From: Parabacteroides massiliensis
GTDB taxonomy: Bacteria > Bacteroidota > Bacteroidia > Bacteroidales > Tannerellaceae
Direction: 5' to 3'
Assembly (NCBI RefSeq): GCF_900155425.1
Contig: NZ_LT700189.1
Location: 248,001-312,000 of the forward strand
DNA length: 64,000 nucleotides
The position numbers and the translations under genes are program-made. Of the stretch, positions 26,405 to 34,786 are shown in pieces. Within the stretch, counting starts at the first letter, position 1. Each line of letters starts with the position of its first letter. The notes beneath the pieces are model-generated. The model saw only the letters and a list, made by a program, of their open reading frames with translations. It was not told where the DNA came from and ran no database searches.

Positions 26405-27670
26405 ATGAAACCTTTTTTGTCCTTTGTACTATTTGTTTGTGTTATTTTTTCGTGTCGAAGTGCAGATCGAAGAACTGATGCTACTTTAGATTTATCTGAA
26501 AATGTGGAGAAATGTATTGATGTTGTTGGTACGTTAAAAAATGCTCAAAAACAATGTAAACAATTCCTATTAAGTGAATTGGCTGAATCTGTGGATATTG
26601 TGCCTTTGGAATTTACAGAGCATTCAATGATTTCTTCTATTAAAGATGTGCGAGTTTCTGATAATAATATTTTTGTTCATGATATAAAATCCGGTAAAAT
26701 ATTCAGGTTTGACCGGAAAGGGTATTTTATCAATTCGATAGGAAAGGTAGGGCAGGGACCTGGAGAATATATTCATCTGTTTTATATGGATATTGTCCTT
26801 GATAAAGAAGAAATCTACTTATATACAAATGTGGGGATGATGATTTATAATTTTGACGGTCAATTTATTAAACATATAGATGAAACACTACCTTTTGATT
26901 TATTTAATACGTTAGAACCACGTTTCTTTATACATAATAATCTGGTGTTCTTGAACGATCGTATTCCAGTTCAATCCAAAAAGGATTTATGGTCTTTGGC
27001 GTTAGTCGATAGTCAATTTAAAGTCGATAAAAAGTTTTATAATCCATCGTATGTTGGTATGGAGGACGAAATTATAAGTCATGGAACAAAATATGATAAA
27101 CATGAAAATTATTGGACTGATGGGGATTTACTTGTCGATTTTCAGAATGATTGTTTTACATTGAGTTATTGGGGGGTAGATACAATATTTAAATATGTAG
27201 ATTCTTCTGCTGAATTGGAGCCTATCTATAATTTGTATATGGGGAAAAGGCCCGCATTTAGGGTTTCTCATGAATGGATTAAGTCAGATGATTTTTGGAG
27301 ATATTTCTGGTTGTATGATTTTTGTGATACAAAAGACTATTTATATTTGTCTGTGTGCGTAGATGAGAATAAATATAATCTTAGGTATGATAAACAAAAT
27401 GGAAATGTTTCTTTTGTAAAAGATTTTGTTCAATTCCGTGAAGCGAATTTGGCAGATTTTCGATATCGGAGGATTAAAAATCCGCAATTTGAATTTGTAA
27501 ATGATTTTTTCTCGAATACAAAGTTTATCGTGCAATATAAATCTTGTGGATATTATGTATGTGAGGTTCCTGTAGAAGTGTTTAATAATGAGGTTTCTAA
27601 ATATGGTTTTGCCCCTAATGATTTACAAGAAGAGGGGAATTCTGTTCTATTGATTGCAACTTTAAAATAA
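26405..27670 (+). CDS. Six-bladed beta-propeller lipoprotein
   Basis: 421 aa, signal MKPFLSFVLFVCVIFSC. Family marks: ESVDIVPLEFTEHSMI, GKVGQGPGEYIHL and the C-terminal EEGNSVLLIATLK. It lies 37 bp after precursor D and 5 bp before the maturase, so it belongs firmly to the biosynthetic operon. Likely role is binding or protection related to peptide D; unproven. Confidence 0.85.
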   Translation: MKPFLSFVLFVCVIFSCRSADRRTDATLDLSENVEKCIDVVGTLKNAQKQCKQFLLSELAESVDIVPLEFTEHSMISSIKDVRVSDNNIFVHDIKSGKIFRFDRKGYFINSIGKVGQGPGEYIHLFYMDIVLDKEEIYLYTNVGMMIYNFDGQFIKHIDETLPFDLFNTLEPRFFIHNNLVFLNDRIPVQSKKDLWSLALVDSQFKVDKKFYNPSYVGMEDEIISHGTKYDKHENYWTDGDLLVDFQNDCFTLSYWGVDTIFKYVDSSAELEPIYNLYMGKRPAFRVSHEWIKSDDFWRYFWLYDFCDTKDYLYLSVCVDENKYNLRYDKQNGNVSFVKDFVQFREANLADFRYRRIKNPQFEFVNDFFSNTKFIVQYKSCGYYVCEVPVEVFNNEVSKYGFAPNDLQEEGNSVLLIATLK

Positions 27671-27675
27671 GTATT

Positions 27676-29043
27676 ATGAAAAATGAAGTAATAAAATTAG
27701 ACAATAAGCATTCTTATCTTTATTCTAATAGTCATAAGATGTTTATGCTCTACAAAAATGGGCGAAAGGATGATTTTTTTGTTGAAGATGGGATAACTTT
27801 TAAGACAGATTATTCTTCTGAGGCAATAAAAATGAATTTGGCAAACTTGCGTCAACTTTTGATTGAAGTAACAGATACGTGTAATCTGCAATGTAAATAT
27901 TGTGGTTATGGCGATTTGTATGCTAATTATGACAAAAGAGAAGCAAAATTACAACAATTTGCTAATGTGAAATTATTGATTGATCATCTTAGCGATTTGT
28001 GGAGGTCGGAGTATAATACTTCCTATAATAAAAATATTACTGTAGGATTTTATGGCGGTGAACCTTTGATGAATATGCGTTTGATAAAAGAGACTATCGC
28101 TTATTTAGAATCCTTGCAGGATGTGAACGTTAGCTTCTCATACAATATGACAACAAATGGTGTCTTATTGGACAGATATATGGATTTCTTGGTAGAAAAG
28201 AGTTTCAAGCTTCTCTTTAGCTTGGATGGCAATGAGTATAACTCTGGTTATCGGGTAGATAAACAGGGAAAGGGTTCTTATTCTAAAGTATTTACCAATA
28301 TAAAACTTATGCAATCGACTTATCCGGACTTTTTCGATAAGAATGTCAATTTTAATGCTGTACTACATGATCGAAATTCTGTAGAAGATGTGTTTGCTTT
28401 TATTAAGCAGGAATTCGGTAAAACGCCTCGGGTTGCGGAATTGAATACAAATGGGGTGAGCGAAAAAGGGAAAGAGGAACTTAAACGTATGTTCAATAGT
28501 CGATATGATAGTTTTGATAAAGCGTCTGATATTTTTAAGTCGCAAGAAGAGAATCGAATGGAAGATTCTGCATCTACTTTTTTTCATACATTTGTTCGGG
28601 ATTTTACCGGAAACTACTATAATTCTTATATTGATTTGTTTGATTCGGAAGATAGTACGACTTATATCCCAACCGGAACCTGTCGTCCGTTCGAGCGTAA
28701 AATATTCCTTACCGTAAATGGAAAAATTCTCCCTTGTGAAAAGATGGGGCAGAATCATGTTCTGGGGACTTTGAAAGATGGAATCCTTGATTTGGACTAT
28801 GAAAGGGTTGGAGCTTATTATCACGATCTGTATGAGAAGGTGATAAAAAATTGCAAGACTTGTTTCTTGCAAAAGGCTTGTGGGCAGTGTATGTTTTTGC
28901 TGGAAGAAAAAGACGGAAAGTTGGTTTGTCCGGGTTATATGGGGAAGAACAGGTCGGCTGATTATTTTGCCCGTTATCTTTCTTACGCAGAAGAACATCC
29001 GGATTTGTATGAGTTTGTAATGAGTAATATTGCTGTTGATTAA
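27676..29043 (+). CDS. Radical SAM/SPASM peptide maturase, GG-Bacteroidales family
   Basis: 455 aa. Cluster motif Cys69-x3-Cys73-x2-Cys76 (TCNLQCKYCGYGD), SAM site GFYGGEP near 117-123, and SPASM cysteines in TCRPFERKIFLTVNGKILPC plus CKTCFLQKACGQCMF. Paralogous to 5081 throughout, including the NFNAVLHDRNSV segment. It is the only complete maturase in the second array and so probably serves precursors C, D, E and F in trans. Overlap with the next gene is avoided by 13 bp. Reaction type not deducible from sequence. Confidence 0.9.
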   Translation: MKNEVIKLDNKHSYLYSNSHKMFMLYKNGRKDDFFVEDGITFKTDYSSEAIKMNLANLRQLLIEVTDTCNLQCKYCGYGDLYANYDKREAKLQQFANVKLLIDHLSDLWRSEYNTSYNKNITVGFYGGEPLMNMRLIKETIAYLESLQDVNVSFSYNMTTNGVLLDRYMDFLVEKSFKLLFSLDGNEYNSGYRVDKQGKGSYSKVFTNIKLMQSTYPDFFDKNVNFNAVLHDRNSVEDVFAFIKQEFGKTPRVAELNTNGVSEKGKEELKRMFNSRYDSFDKASDIFKSQEENRMEDSASTFFHTFVRDFTGNYYNSYIDLFDSEDSTTYIPTGTCRPFERKIFLTVNGKILPCEKMGQNHVLGTLKDGILDLDYERVGAYYHDLYEKVIKNCKTCFLQKACGQCMFLLEEKDGKLVCPGYMGKNRSADYFARYLSYAEEHPDLYEFVMSNIAVD

Positions 29044-29056
29044 AAATATAGAGAAC

Positions 29057-30295
29057 ATGGAAAACACAAAGAAATATTGGTTTTATCTGGAACCTTACAC
29101 TTTTATTTTGGGAGAAGAAGGTCAATTTGTGGTTTATAATACTTTAAATTCTGCTTATTTGCATGCTCCTGAAACTCCGTTGGTGTCGGAGATATTGGCT
29201 TCGTTAAGAAAAGCCAGCAATGGATATTGCCTGGTTTTAAAGGAGGAACAGGCTTTGGATCCCATCTTTTATAATTTTGCATTACAAGTGAGGAATAGTT
29301 TTTCCGGAGATATTGTAGAGACAGAATCTGATATATCTAAACCTTTTTTATTCAAACCTATGTTGTTTTTGAATACCAATATACGGAAGGCTCTGGAAGA
29401 AGATCTTACTTTTCTTGGTGAACGGATTTTGGAAAATCTGAATGAAGTATCTTTATTTCTTCCCGGATCGTGTAGAGATGGCTGTTTCGGCTGCCAAGAT
29501 TATTTTAAGCAAACGCTTCATTGTGCTTGTTTCGAAAAAAGAGGTTTGACTGTTGCTGATTATTTGTCTCTTTTGTTGGATATGAATACAAGTGGTGTCA
29601 ATAAAGTCAATATATTAGGAGGGAATTTGTTGAGAAGTGACTGTTTTCATGATATATACCCAACACTGTCCGGTTGTAAATTCAAAAAGTCATACTATCT
29701 TTATTTTGATCATCTGACAGAAACTTGTAAGGACTGGCTGGAAGGGGAAAATTCAGAATTGGTTATTTCTGTCCATTCTGGTTTTGACAAAGAAGCAGTA
29801 GAATGCCAAATGGGTTTGTTTTCTTCTTATCCTGTTATTTGGCAATTCATTGTTTCTTCGAATGCGGGTGTTCAGGAAGTGGAGGCATTGAATTTTCCAT
29901 CTTCTGTCCAAATCGAGATGAAACCTTTTTATACCGGTGAAAATATTTCATTCTTCAAAGAAAATGTATTTTGTTCGTTGGATGATATCCTTGTTGAACC
30001 GATTAGCCGTAAGGCGATTTTCAGACGGCAGACTTTGAATGAAAATTTCTTTGGTAAATTAACGATCGTTCCTTCCGGTGAAGTCTATGCAAATGTGAAT
30101 TGTAAGCCTATAGGTGTCTATCCGCAGGATTCATTGAAGAAATTTGTTTTTGAAGAATTAGTGCATTCGACTGCGTGGTTTCGTTTACGGGATAAGCAGC
30201 CATGCAGTGGTTGTGCGAATAAATTTTTATGTCCTTCCATCTCTAATCATGAATTGGTGACGGGAAAAGAAAACTTCTGCTTGGTAAAAGAATAA
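29057..30295 (+). CDS. Pseudo-radical-SAM partner with a C-x3-C-x2-C motif
   Basis: 412 aa from ATG 29057; the upstream in-frame TTG at 29030 overlaps the maturase. N- and C-termini match the protein at 6532 (YWFYLEPYTFILGEEGQFVV, and CSGCANKFLCPSISNHELV). Unlike that protein it has Cys139-x3-Cys143-x2-Cys146 (SCRDGCFGCQDYF), the spacing of a radical SAM cluster, at the expected point after a beta strand, plus Cys156 and Cys158. The GGEP-like segment is only loosely present (NILGGN). It may be an ancestral, still cluster-binding form. Confidence 0.82.
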   Translation: MENTKKYWFYLEPYTFILGEEGQFVVYNTLNSAYLHAPETPLVSEILASLRKASNGYCLVLKEEQALDPIFYNFALQVRNSFSGDIVETESDISKPFLFKPMLFLNTNIRKALEEDLTFLGERILENLNEVSLFLPGSCRDGCFGCQDYFKQTLHCACFEKRGLTVADYLSLLLDMNTSGVNKVNILGGNLLRSDCFHDIYPTLSGCKFKKSYYLYFDHLTETCKDWLEGENSELVISVHSGFDKEAVECQMGLFSSYPVIWQFIVSSNAGVQEVEALNFPSSVQIEMKPFYTGENISFFKENVFCSLDDILVEPISRKAIFRRQTLNENFFGKLTIVPSGEVYANVNCKPIGVYPQDSLKKFVFEELVHSTAWFRLRDKQPCSGCANKFLCPSISNHELVTGKENFCLVKE

Positions 30296-30321
30296 AATTG
30301 TTAAATGGTAAATTCGGATAT

Positions 30322-30702
30322 ATGAATGAAATCCAGCTAAAGTCTCAAATAGCATTTATCAATCGTTATAAAAAACAAAATCAATCGATTGTTGAGGAAG
30401 CAGATCTTTCTTATTCTGTAGGCGGAGCATTTTTAGTCAGTCGAAAGGTGCATCTGCAGTCAGGTGGAGAAAACGAACATTTCTATGGTTGGGGACCGGA
30501 AGATGCGGAGCGGGTGAAGCGGATGGAGATATTGGGATTGCCTGTTTATCGGGCAAGTGGGCCGTTATTCCATTTATATCATCCTCGCAAGGAAAATTCT
30601 TGGTATGGAAGTGCCGACATTGAATTGGAGAATCGTCAGGAATTTTTGAATGTATGCAGCATGACTCGTAGTGAATTGCAAAAATATATTCAAACCCGAT
30701 AA
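30322..30702 (+). CDS. GT7C-like glycosyltransferase fragment
   Basis: 126 aa from ATG 30322. It contains the galactosyltransferase C-terminal-type motif (Glyco_transf_7C, PF02709): SYSVGGAFLVSRKVHLQSGG, then ENEHFYGWGPEDAERVKR. The GT-A donor-binding N-terminal half expected in a complete enzyme is missing. It could be a stand-alone acceptor-binding domain or a truncated gene. Copies of its pieces appear at 22262 and 36158, so it belongs to the duplicated cassette. Confidence 0.65.
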   Translation: MNEIQLKSQIAFINRYKKQNQSIVEEADLSYSVGGAFLVSRKVHLQSGGENEHFYGWGPEDAERVKRMEILGLPVYRASGPLFHLYHPRKENSWYGSADIELENRQEFLNVCSMTRSELQKYIQTR

Positions 30703-30719
30703 AAATAATATCAGGAGAA

Positions 30720-31364
30720 ATGAGAATGGAGATAATGAAAACTTTTAGTTTTGAACAAAGAATGGTTCATCACCTAATCCTGAAAAGTCCCTTCATTAAT
30801 GATTTGGGACTGTTTCACGGGAAGATGGGAATCGCTCTGTTCTTTTTCGAATATGGCCGATCTACCGGTTGTGATGTATACACCGATATAGCGGAAGAAC
30901 TTTTGGATGATATCTGGGCACTTATCGATGCAGAACTGTCCATCAGTTTTGAATCCGGGTTGAGCGGGATTGGCTGGGGAATCGAATACTTGTTGCAGAA
31001 CCGTTTTATAAGTGGTGATGGAAATGAAGTCTGTGAAGAAATGGACCGGATTATTATGCAAACGGATTTGTGTCGTTTGGATGACCAGCGTTTAGATACG
31101 GGATTGGAGGGACTATTTTATTATGTCTCGGCCAGAATGCAGGGAGCGGTTTCTCAAAAGAATCCGTTGCCATTCGATAGGCGATATCGGGAAAATTTAC
31201 ACCATGTAAATACTGTTTTTGATATGGATGATTTGGATGCGTTTTATAATCGGTATCCGGTGTCTGTCTCTCCTTTTTTGAGTTCTACCCTTTTGACAGA
31301 AGAAACTTATGTTTCAGCATCTTTGGGGCTGAAAGATGGGCTTGCCGGTTTTTTGTTGAAATAA
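30720..31364 (+). CDS. Short LanC-like alpha/alpha-toroid protein
   Basis: 214 aa. LANC-type repeats at GLFHGKMGIALFFFEYGR (about 35) and GLSGIGWGIEYLLQNRF (about 82), with a terminal SLGLKDGLAGFLL. Same size class as 2220 and, like it, without the zinc Cys/His ligands. Alternative ATGs at 30726 and 30735. It lies 14 bp before the GT4 at 31379, repeating the LanC-like/GT4 pairing. A 46-aa stub of another copy is at 38112. Confidence 0.72.
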   Translation: MRMEIMKTFSFEQRMVHHLILKSPFINDLGLFHGKMGIALFFFEYGRSTGCDVYTDIAEELLDDIWALIDAELSISFESGLSGIGWGIEYLLQNRFISGDGNEVCEEMDRIIMQTDLCRLDDQRLDTGLEGLFYYVSARMQGAVSQKNPLPFDRRYRENLHHVNTVFDMDDLDAFYNRYPVSVSPFLSSTLLTEETYVSASLGLKDGLAGFLLK

Positions 31365-31378
31365 CAAATATAATGATT

Positions 31379-32599
31379 ATGAAACATTTGTATATAACGA
31401 ACGATTATGAAACCTCTTCCGGTAACGGGATCAGTACTTATATCCGGCAGTTGATAGCTTGTTTGTCCGGTGCAGATATTACGATTGGAATGTTGGTCTT
31501 TAATTCCGAGAAGGATGTTTTCGACATAGAAGAAATAGATGGAATCCGCCATTTTCATTTACCTCCGTTTCAAACTAAATCGATTCAAGATCATTCCCGG
31601 ATCATCGATAAATTCCTCCGGTTGTATATTCCGGATTCTCCGGATAATATTTTTTTGATTAATTATAGCCCGTGCTCCCTATTGATGAAGATGATTCGTA
31701 CATCGCATCCTTTGTCCAAACAAATTTATGTGATCCATGATATGGCTTGGACGTTACATTTATTTGGGGATGTTGACCGGTATATTCGAATTTTGAAACA
31801 AAAGGATCGGAAATATGTGGTTGAACGATACGCCTATCTGTTGGAAACTTATCGGGAAGAGGTTGAAATGTGTCGGTATGCAGATCGGGTTGTCTGTTTG
31901 TCTGAAGATACGTATCGTTTGTTGGAAACATCTTATTTCGTAGGGCGGGATAAATTACGGCTGATTCCGAATGCTTTGTTTGAACGAACAGTTTTGTGGT
32001 CAGAGAAGCAGAAGATGGTTTTTCGGAAAGAGATGATGTTGCCGGATGATGAGAAGATATTGCTTTATGTTGGTCGTATGACGGAACAAAAAGGCTTTAT
32101 GGTTTGTCTCGAAGCTTTCAAAGAAATTGTGAAAGTTTATCCGATGTGCCGTTTGGCAGTGGTTGGTTCTACCGGTAATTGGGATTTTGTCCGAAAAAGT
32201 TGTTACCCGGTATTGTCTAAAATTCATTTTACAGGTGCGCTTTCTCCGGAAGAGGTGGATAAATGGTACCAGATTGTCGATATAGGGCTTTTGCCCTCTT
32301 ATACGGAACAGTGTAGTTATGTAGGATTGGAGATGATCGCTCATCGGTTGCCGGTTGTAGCCTCGGATGGGTTTGGAGTACGCTGTATGTTTCAAAAACA
32401 AGAATATGTACGGGTTGCTCATATTGGAAATGTAAATCAAGCCGATAGTTTTAAGGATGAATTGGTAATGGCAACGCTATCATTGTTGCATTCTCTTGAT
32501 GAAAGAGGAAAGGAAAATATTGATGTTACGTGTCAATATAAAAACTCTTTGATGGATAAGGTAAAAAACTTATATTTGATGTTATTCGAGGTTATCTGA
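31379..32599 (+). CDS. GT4-family glycosyltransferase
   Basis: 406 aa from ATG 31379 (MKHLYITNDYETSSGNGIST). The C-terminal half has YVGRMTEQKGFMVCLEAF and LPSYTEQCSYVGLEMIAHRLP with the E-x7-E donor motif. Paralogous to 2834 and 9738. The TGA stop is immediately followed by the first LytTR box of promoter E (32600), so the operator begins exactly at the gene end. A collapsed duplicate is at 22322-22699. Confidence 0.86.
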   Translation: MKHLYITNDYETSSGNGISTYIRQLIACLSGADITIGMLVFNSEKDVFDIEEIDGIRHFHLPPFQTKSIQDHSRIIDKFLRLYIPDSPDNIFLINYSPCSLLMKMIRTSHPLSKQIYVIHDMAWTLHLFGDVDRYIRILKQKDRKYVVERYAYLLETYREEVEMCRYADRVVCLSEDTYRLLETSYFVGRDKLRLIPNALFERTVLWSEKQKMVFRKEMMLPDDEKILLYVGRMTEQKGFMVCLEAFKEIVKVYPMCRLAVVGSTGNWDFVRKSCYPVLSKIHFTGALSPEEVDKWYQIVDIGLLPSYTEQCSYVGLEMIAHRLPVVASDGFGVRCMFQKQEYVRVAHIGNVNQADSFKDELVMATLSLLHSLDERGKENIDVTCQYKNSLMDKVKNLYLMLFEVI

Positions 32600-32681
32600 T
32601 ACGTTCGGGATATCAAATGGGTACGTTCGGGGCATTTGCTGTCAATTTGTTTGTTGCGTAAAATACAGATAGTTAACTTTA
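32600..32681 (+). promoter_or_regulatory. LytTR-type tandem box promoter E
   Basis: Boxes TACGTTCGG at 32600 and 32622; TTTG at 32650-32653; TAACTTTA at 32674-32681. Nearly identical to copy B through the -7 element, which shows where the B precursor would have started. The predicted start site is only about 10-12 bp before the ATG at 32700, a much shorter leader than in C, D and F. Confidence 0.88.
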
Positions 32682-32699
32682 CGGAAATGATAAAAGATT

Positions 32700-32915
32700 A
32701 TGAAAAACATCAGAAAGTTAAAAATTACACAATTAAGCAAGGCTGAGTTGGGTAAGAGAGAACAGAACCGTTTGGTCGGTGGTACGAAATGCTGTATTTG
32801 TGGTTGTGGAGGCCCGTCTTCTACTACAGATAATCATGGCGCAAATACAAGTGGTGGTGAGCATGGTTTGGTGAGTCCTGGTTGGAGTGGACTCGTAGGG
32901 GGAGTATACGCTTGA
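32700..32915 (+). CDS. GG-leader RiPP precursor with CCxCGC core (variant E)
   Basis: 71 aa. Leader MKNIRKLKITQLSKAELGKR, then EQNRLVGG. Core begins TKCCICGCGGPSSTTD, with NHGAN, SGGEHGL and a C-terminal SPGWSGLVGGVYA. The leader start (MKNIRK) differs from the MKAIGR of C, D and F, matching the different promoter subtype. No clear hairpin separates it from the propeller at 33008. Confidence 0.87.
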   Translation: MKNIRKLKITQLSKAELGKREQNRLVGGTKCCICGCGGPSSTTDNHGANTSGGEHGLVSPGWSGLVGGVYA

Positions 32916-33007
32916 TATTAGGATTGACTAAAAATGGTCAGGGTGGCTAAATCTGTATATTAGAACATAGATGACATGCCTCTTTGGCTATTTTTTATAT
33001 TTAAAGT

Positions 33008-34291
33008 ATGAAATATTATATGTTATTTTTATCTTTTTTTGTATCATGTATAAATCTATCTAAAGAAAAAGATATTTCTTCAAAAGATTTGATTTTGAAA
33101 AATATAGATTTGATTAATGGTATAAAGAATTCTGTCTCTGTTTTAAATCTTAGTGATGTATCGGAAAATATTGATATTGTTAAGTTGGAGTTAACAGAGC
33201 AATCTTTGCTTGGAGATATAGAAAATGTTTTTATAACTAATAATGATATTTTTATTGTTGATTATAAAAATGGTATTCTAAGATTCTCAAAAGAAGGTAT
33301 ATTTTTGAATAGAATTGGTCGGAAAGGGCAAGGACCAAGTGAATATTTATCCATTCCTCAAATGATCGTAAATGAAAAACTTTCATTAGTATATTTATTG
33401 ACAACAAGAGGTCTTAAAGTTTTTGATTATGATGGTAAATACATAAAAACAATACCAAATACCTTGTTCGAGGATTTATTTTTTAGTCCTAATGGTAGGA
33501 TCTTATTTACAGGTGAAAAATTCTTCCTAAATAATCAATTGCCAATACTTTTTCCTAATAAAGAATTGTGGACTTTAGCTTTAGTGGATACCTCCTTAAG
33601 TGTAGTAAAGAAGTTTTTTAATCCCTCTTTCAGGTTTTATGAGAATGAAATAAGAGAAAGAGCCGGTTCTGGAAATAGTTTGGTGAGAGATCAATGGACA
33701 GAACAAACAAAAACTCATATTGATTTTTATAATGATGATTTTAGAATGATTTATTATGGTGGTGATACTATTTATCAATATATTAAAAACTCCTTTTCTC
33801 CATGTTATATATTGGATTTAGGCGAGAGGCCCTCTTTTGAAATGTCTCATGAATGGTTGAAAAAAGTAGAATTTTTTTCTTATCTATGGTTGTATGATTT
33901 TTATGACACAAAAGACTTCTTTTATTTTGTTCTTGGTAAATCGAAAAACCTGTATACTGTTAAGTACGGGAAGAAGGATGGTGAATTGCAATCATTGAAT
34001 AGTAAAAGTCAGATTATTGAAATGAAAAATCCGGCTTTTATACATAGGCGATTTAAGTATATGTTTGAGTTACATAACGACTTGATAGGTGGAGAATTTA
34101 AAGTTGATTATAAAACAAATAAATATTGGTGTGATATTATATATCCATCGGATTTGTTGAAGTATTATAATATAGAAGATATAAGAAATGAAAATGTTAA
34201 AATGAAGACAAGTAGGGATGATTATATTAAGATGTTAATGGATGTAAAAGAAGAAGATAATCCAATATTATTGATTGCAACTTTAAAATGA
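33008..34291 (+). CDS. Six-bladed beta-propeller lipoprotein
   Basis: 427 aa, signal MKYYMLFLSFFVSC. Family marks: ENIDIVKLELTEQSLL, GRKGQGPSEYLSI and the C-terminal KEEDNPILLIATLK. Follows precursor E by 92 bp. The gene ends 41 bp before promoter F. Confidence 0.86.
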   Translation: MKYYMLFLSFFVSCINLSKEKDISSKDLILKNIDLINGIKNSVSVLNLSDVSENIDIVKLELTEQSLLGDIENVFITNNDIFIVDYKNGILRFSKEGIFLNRIGRKGQGPSEYLSIPQMIVNEKLSLVYLLTTRGLKVFDYDGKYIKTIPNTLFEDLFFSPNGRILFTGEKFFLNNQLPILFPNKELWTLALVDTSLSVVKKFFNPSFRFYENEIRERAGSGNSLVRDQWTEQTKTHIDFYNDDFRMIYYGGDTIYQYIKNSFSPCYILDLGERPSFEMSHEWLKKVEFFSYLWLYDFYDTKDFFYFVLGKSKNLYTVKYGKKDGELQSLNSKSQIIEMKNPAFIHRRFKYMFELHNDLIGGEFKVDYKTNKYWCDIIYPSDLLKYYNIEDIRNENVKMKTSRDDYIKMLMDVKEEDNPILLIATLK

Positions 34292-34332
34292 ATATGAAAT
34301 ACTACATATGGGATGAATTTTATCTTTGCAGA

Positions 34333-34414
34333 TACGTTCGGGATATCAAATGGGAACGTTCGAGACATTTGCTATTGATTGATTTGTGGTATAAAATACG
34401 AATAGTTAATTTTA
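34333..34414 (+). promoter_or_regulatory. LytTR-type tandem box promoter F
   Basis: Boxes TACGTTCGG (34333) and AACGTTCGA (34355), TTTG at 34383-34386, TAATTTTA at 34407-34414. The second box has a one-base change at its last position. Confidence 0.87.
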
Positions 34415-34480
34415 AGGAAACGATAAAATTTCAGGAATAGTTTCTAAATCATTATTGTTGACATTTAATATTTAAAATAT

Positions 34481-34705
34481 ATGAAAGCAATTGGTCGATT
34501 AAAAATTACTCAATTGAATAAAGCAGAGTTGGGTAAGAGAGAGTTAAACCGTTTGATCGGTGGTGCAAATTGTTGTCTTTGTGGTTGTCATTATGCAGAT
34601 CAGGAAGGCTCTTCTACCATAGATAATGGCGGAGCTAATAATAGTGGTGGTGCAAGTGGGCTGTATTCTCCTGGTGGTGGTGCTCAGTTTGGAGTAAGAG
34701 GATAA
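34481..34705 (+). CDS. GG-leader RiPP precursor with CCxCGC core (variant F)
   Basis: 74 aa. Leader MKAIGRLKITQLNKAELGKR, then ELNRLIGG. Core begins ANCCLCGCHYADQEGSS, followed by IDNGGANNSGGASGL and YSPGGG. Closest to variant C (both CCLCGCHY and GLYSPGGG), diverging at the C-terminus. Followed by the best hairpin in the array. Confidence 0.88.
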   Translation: MKAIGRLKITQLNKAELGKRELNRLIGGANCCLCGCHYADQEGSSTIDNGGANNSGGASGLYSPGGGAQFGVRG

Positions 34706-34727
34706 TTTATAAAGTGGATTTATAAGG

Positions 34728-34760
34728 AGTCAGAGATGCCATTATATGGCATCTCTGACT
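34728..34760 (+). terminator. Hairpin between precursor F and its propeller
   Basis: Perfect 14-bp stem AGTCAGAGATGCCA / TGGCATCTCTGACT with a 5-base loop followed by A and eight T residues. A strong intrinsic terminator 26 bp before the propeller start. Confidence 0.9.
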
Positions 34761-34786
34761 ATTTTTTTATCAATCAATATAGTGAT

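Noticed and set aside
2220..31364. A classical lanthipeptide pathway based on LanC-like genes
   Set aside because: No LanB, LanM or other dehydratase is present and the LanC-like proteins lack zinc ligands. Radical SAM maturases are the only recognisable core-modifying enzymes.
20710..34414. Recurring TACGTTCGG repeats as a CRISPR array or IS ends
   Set aside because: The units are only 9 bp, occur in pairs kilobases apart, have no spacers, and always lie at a fixed distance from a -33/-7 promoter. Regulatory boxes explain them better.
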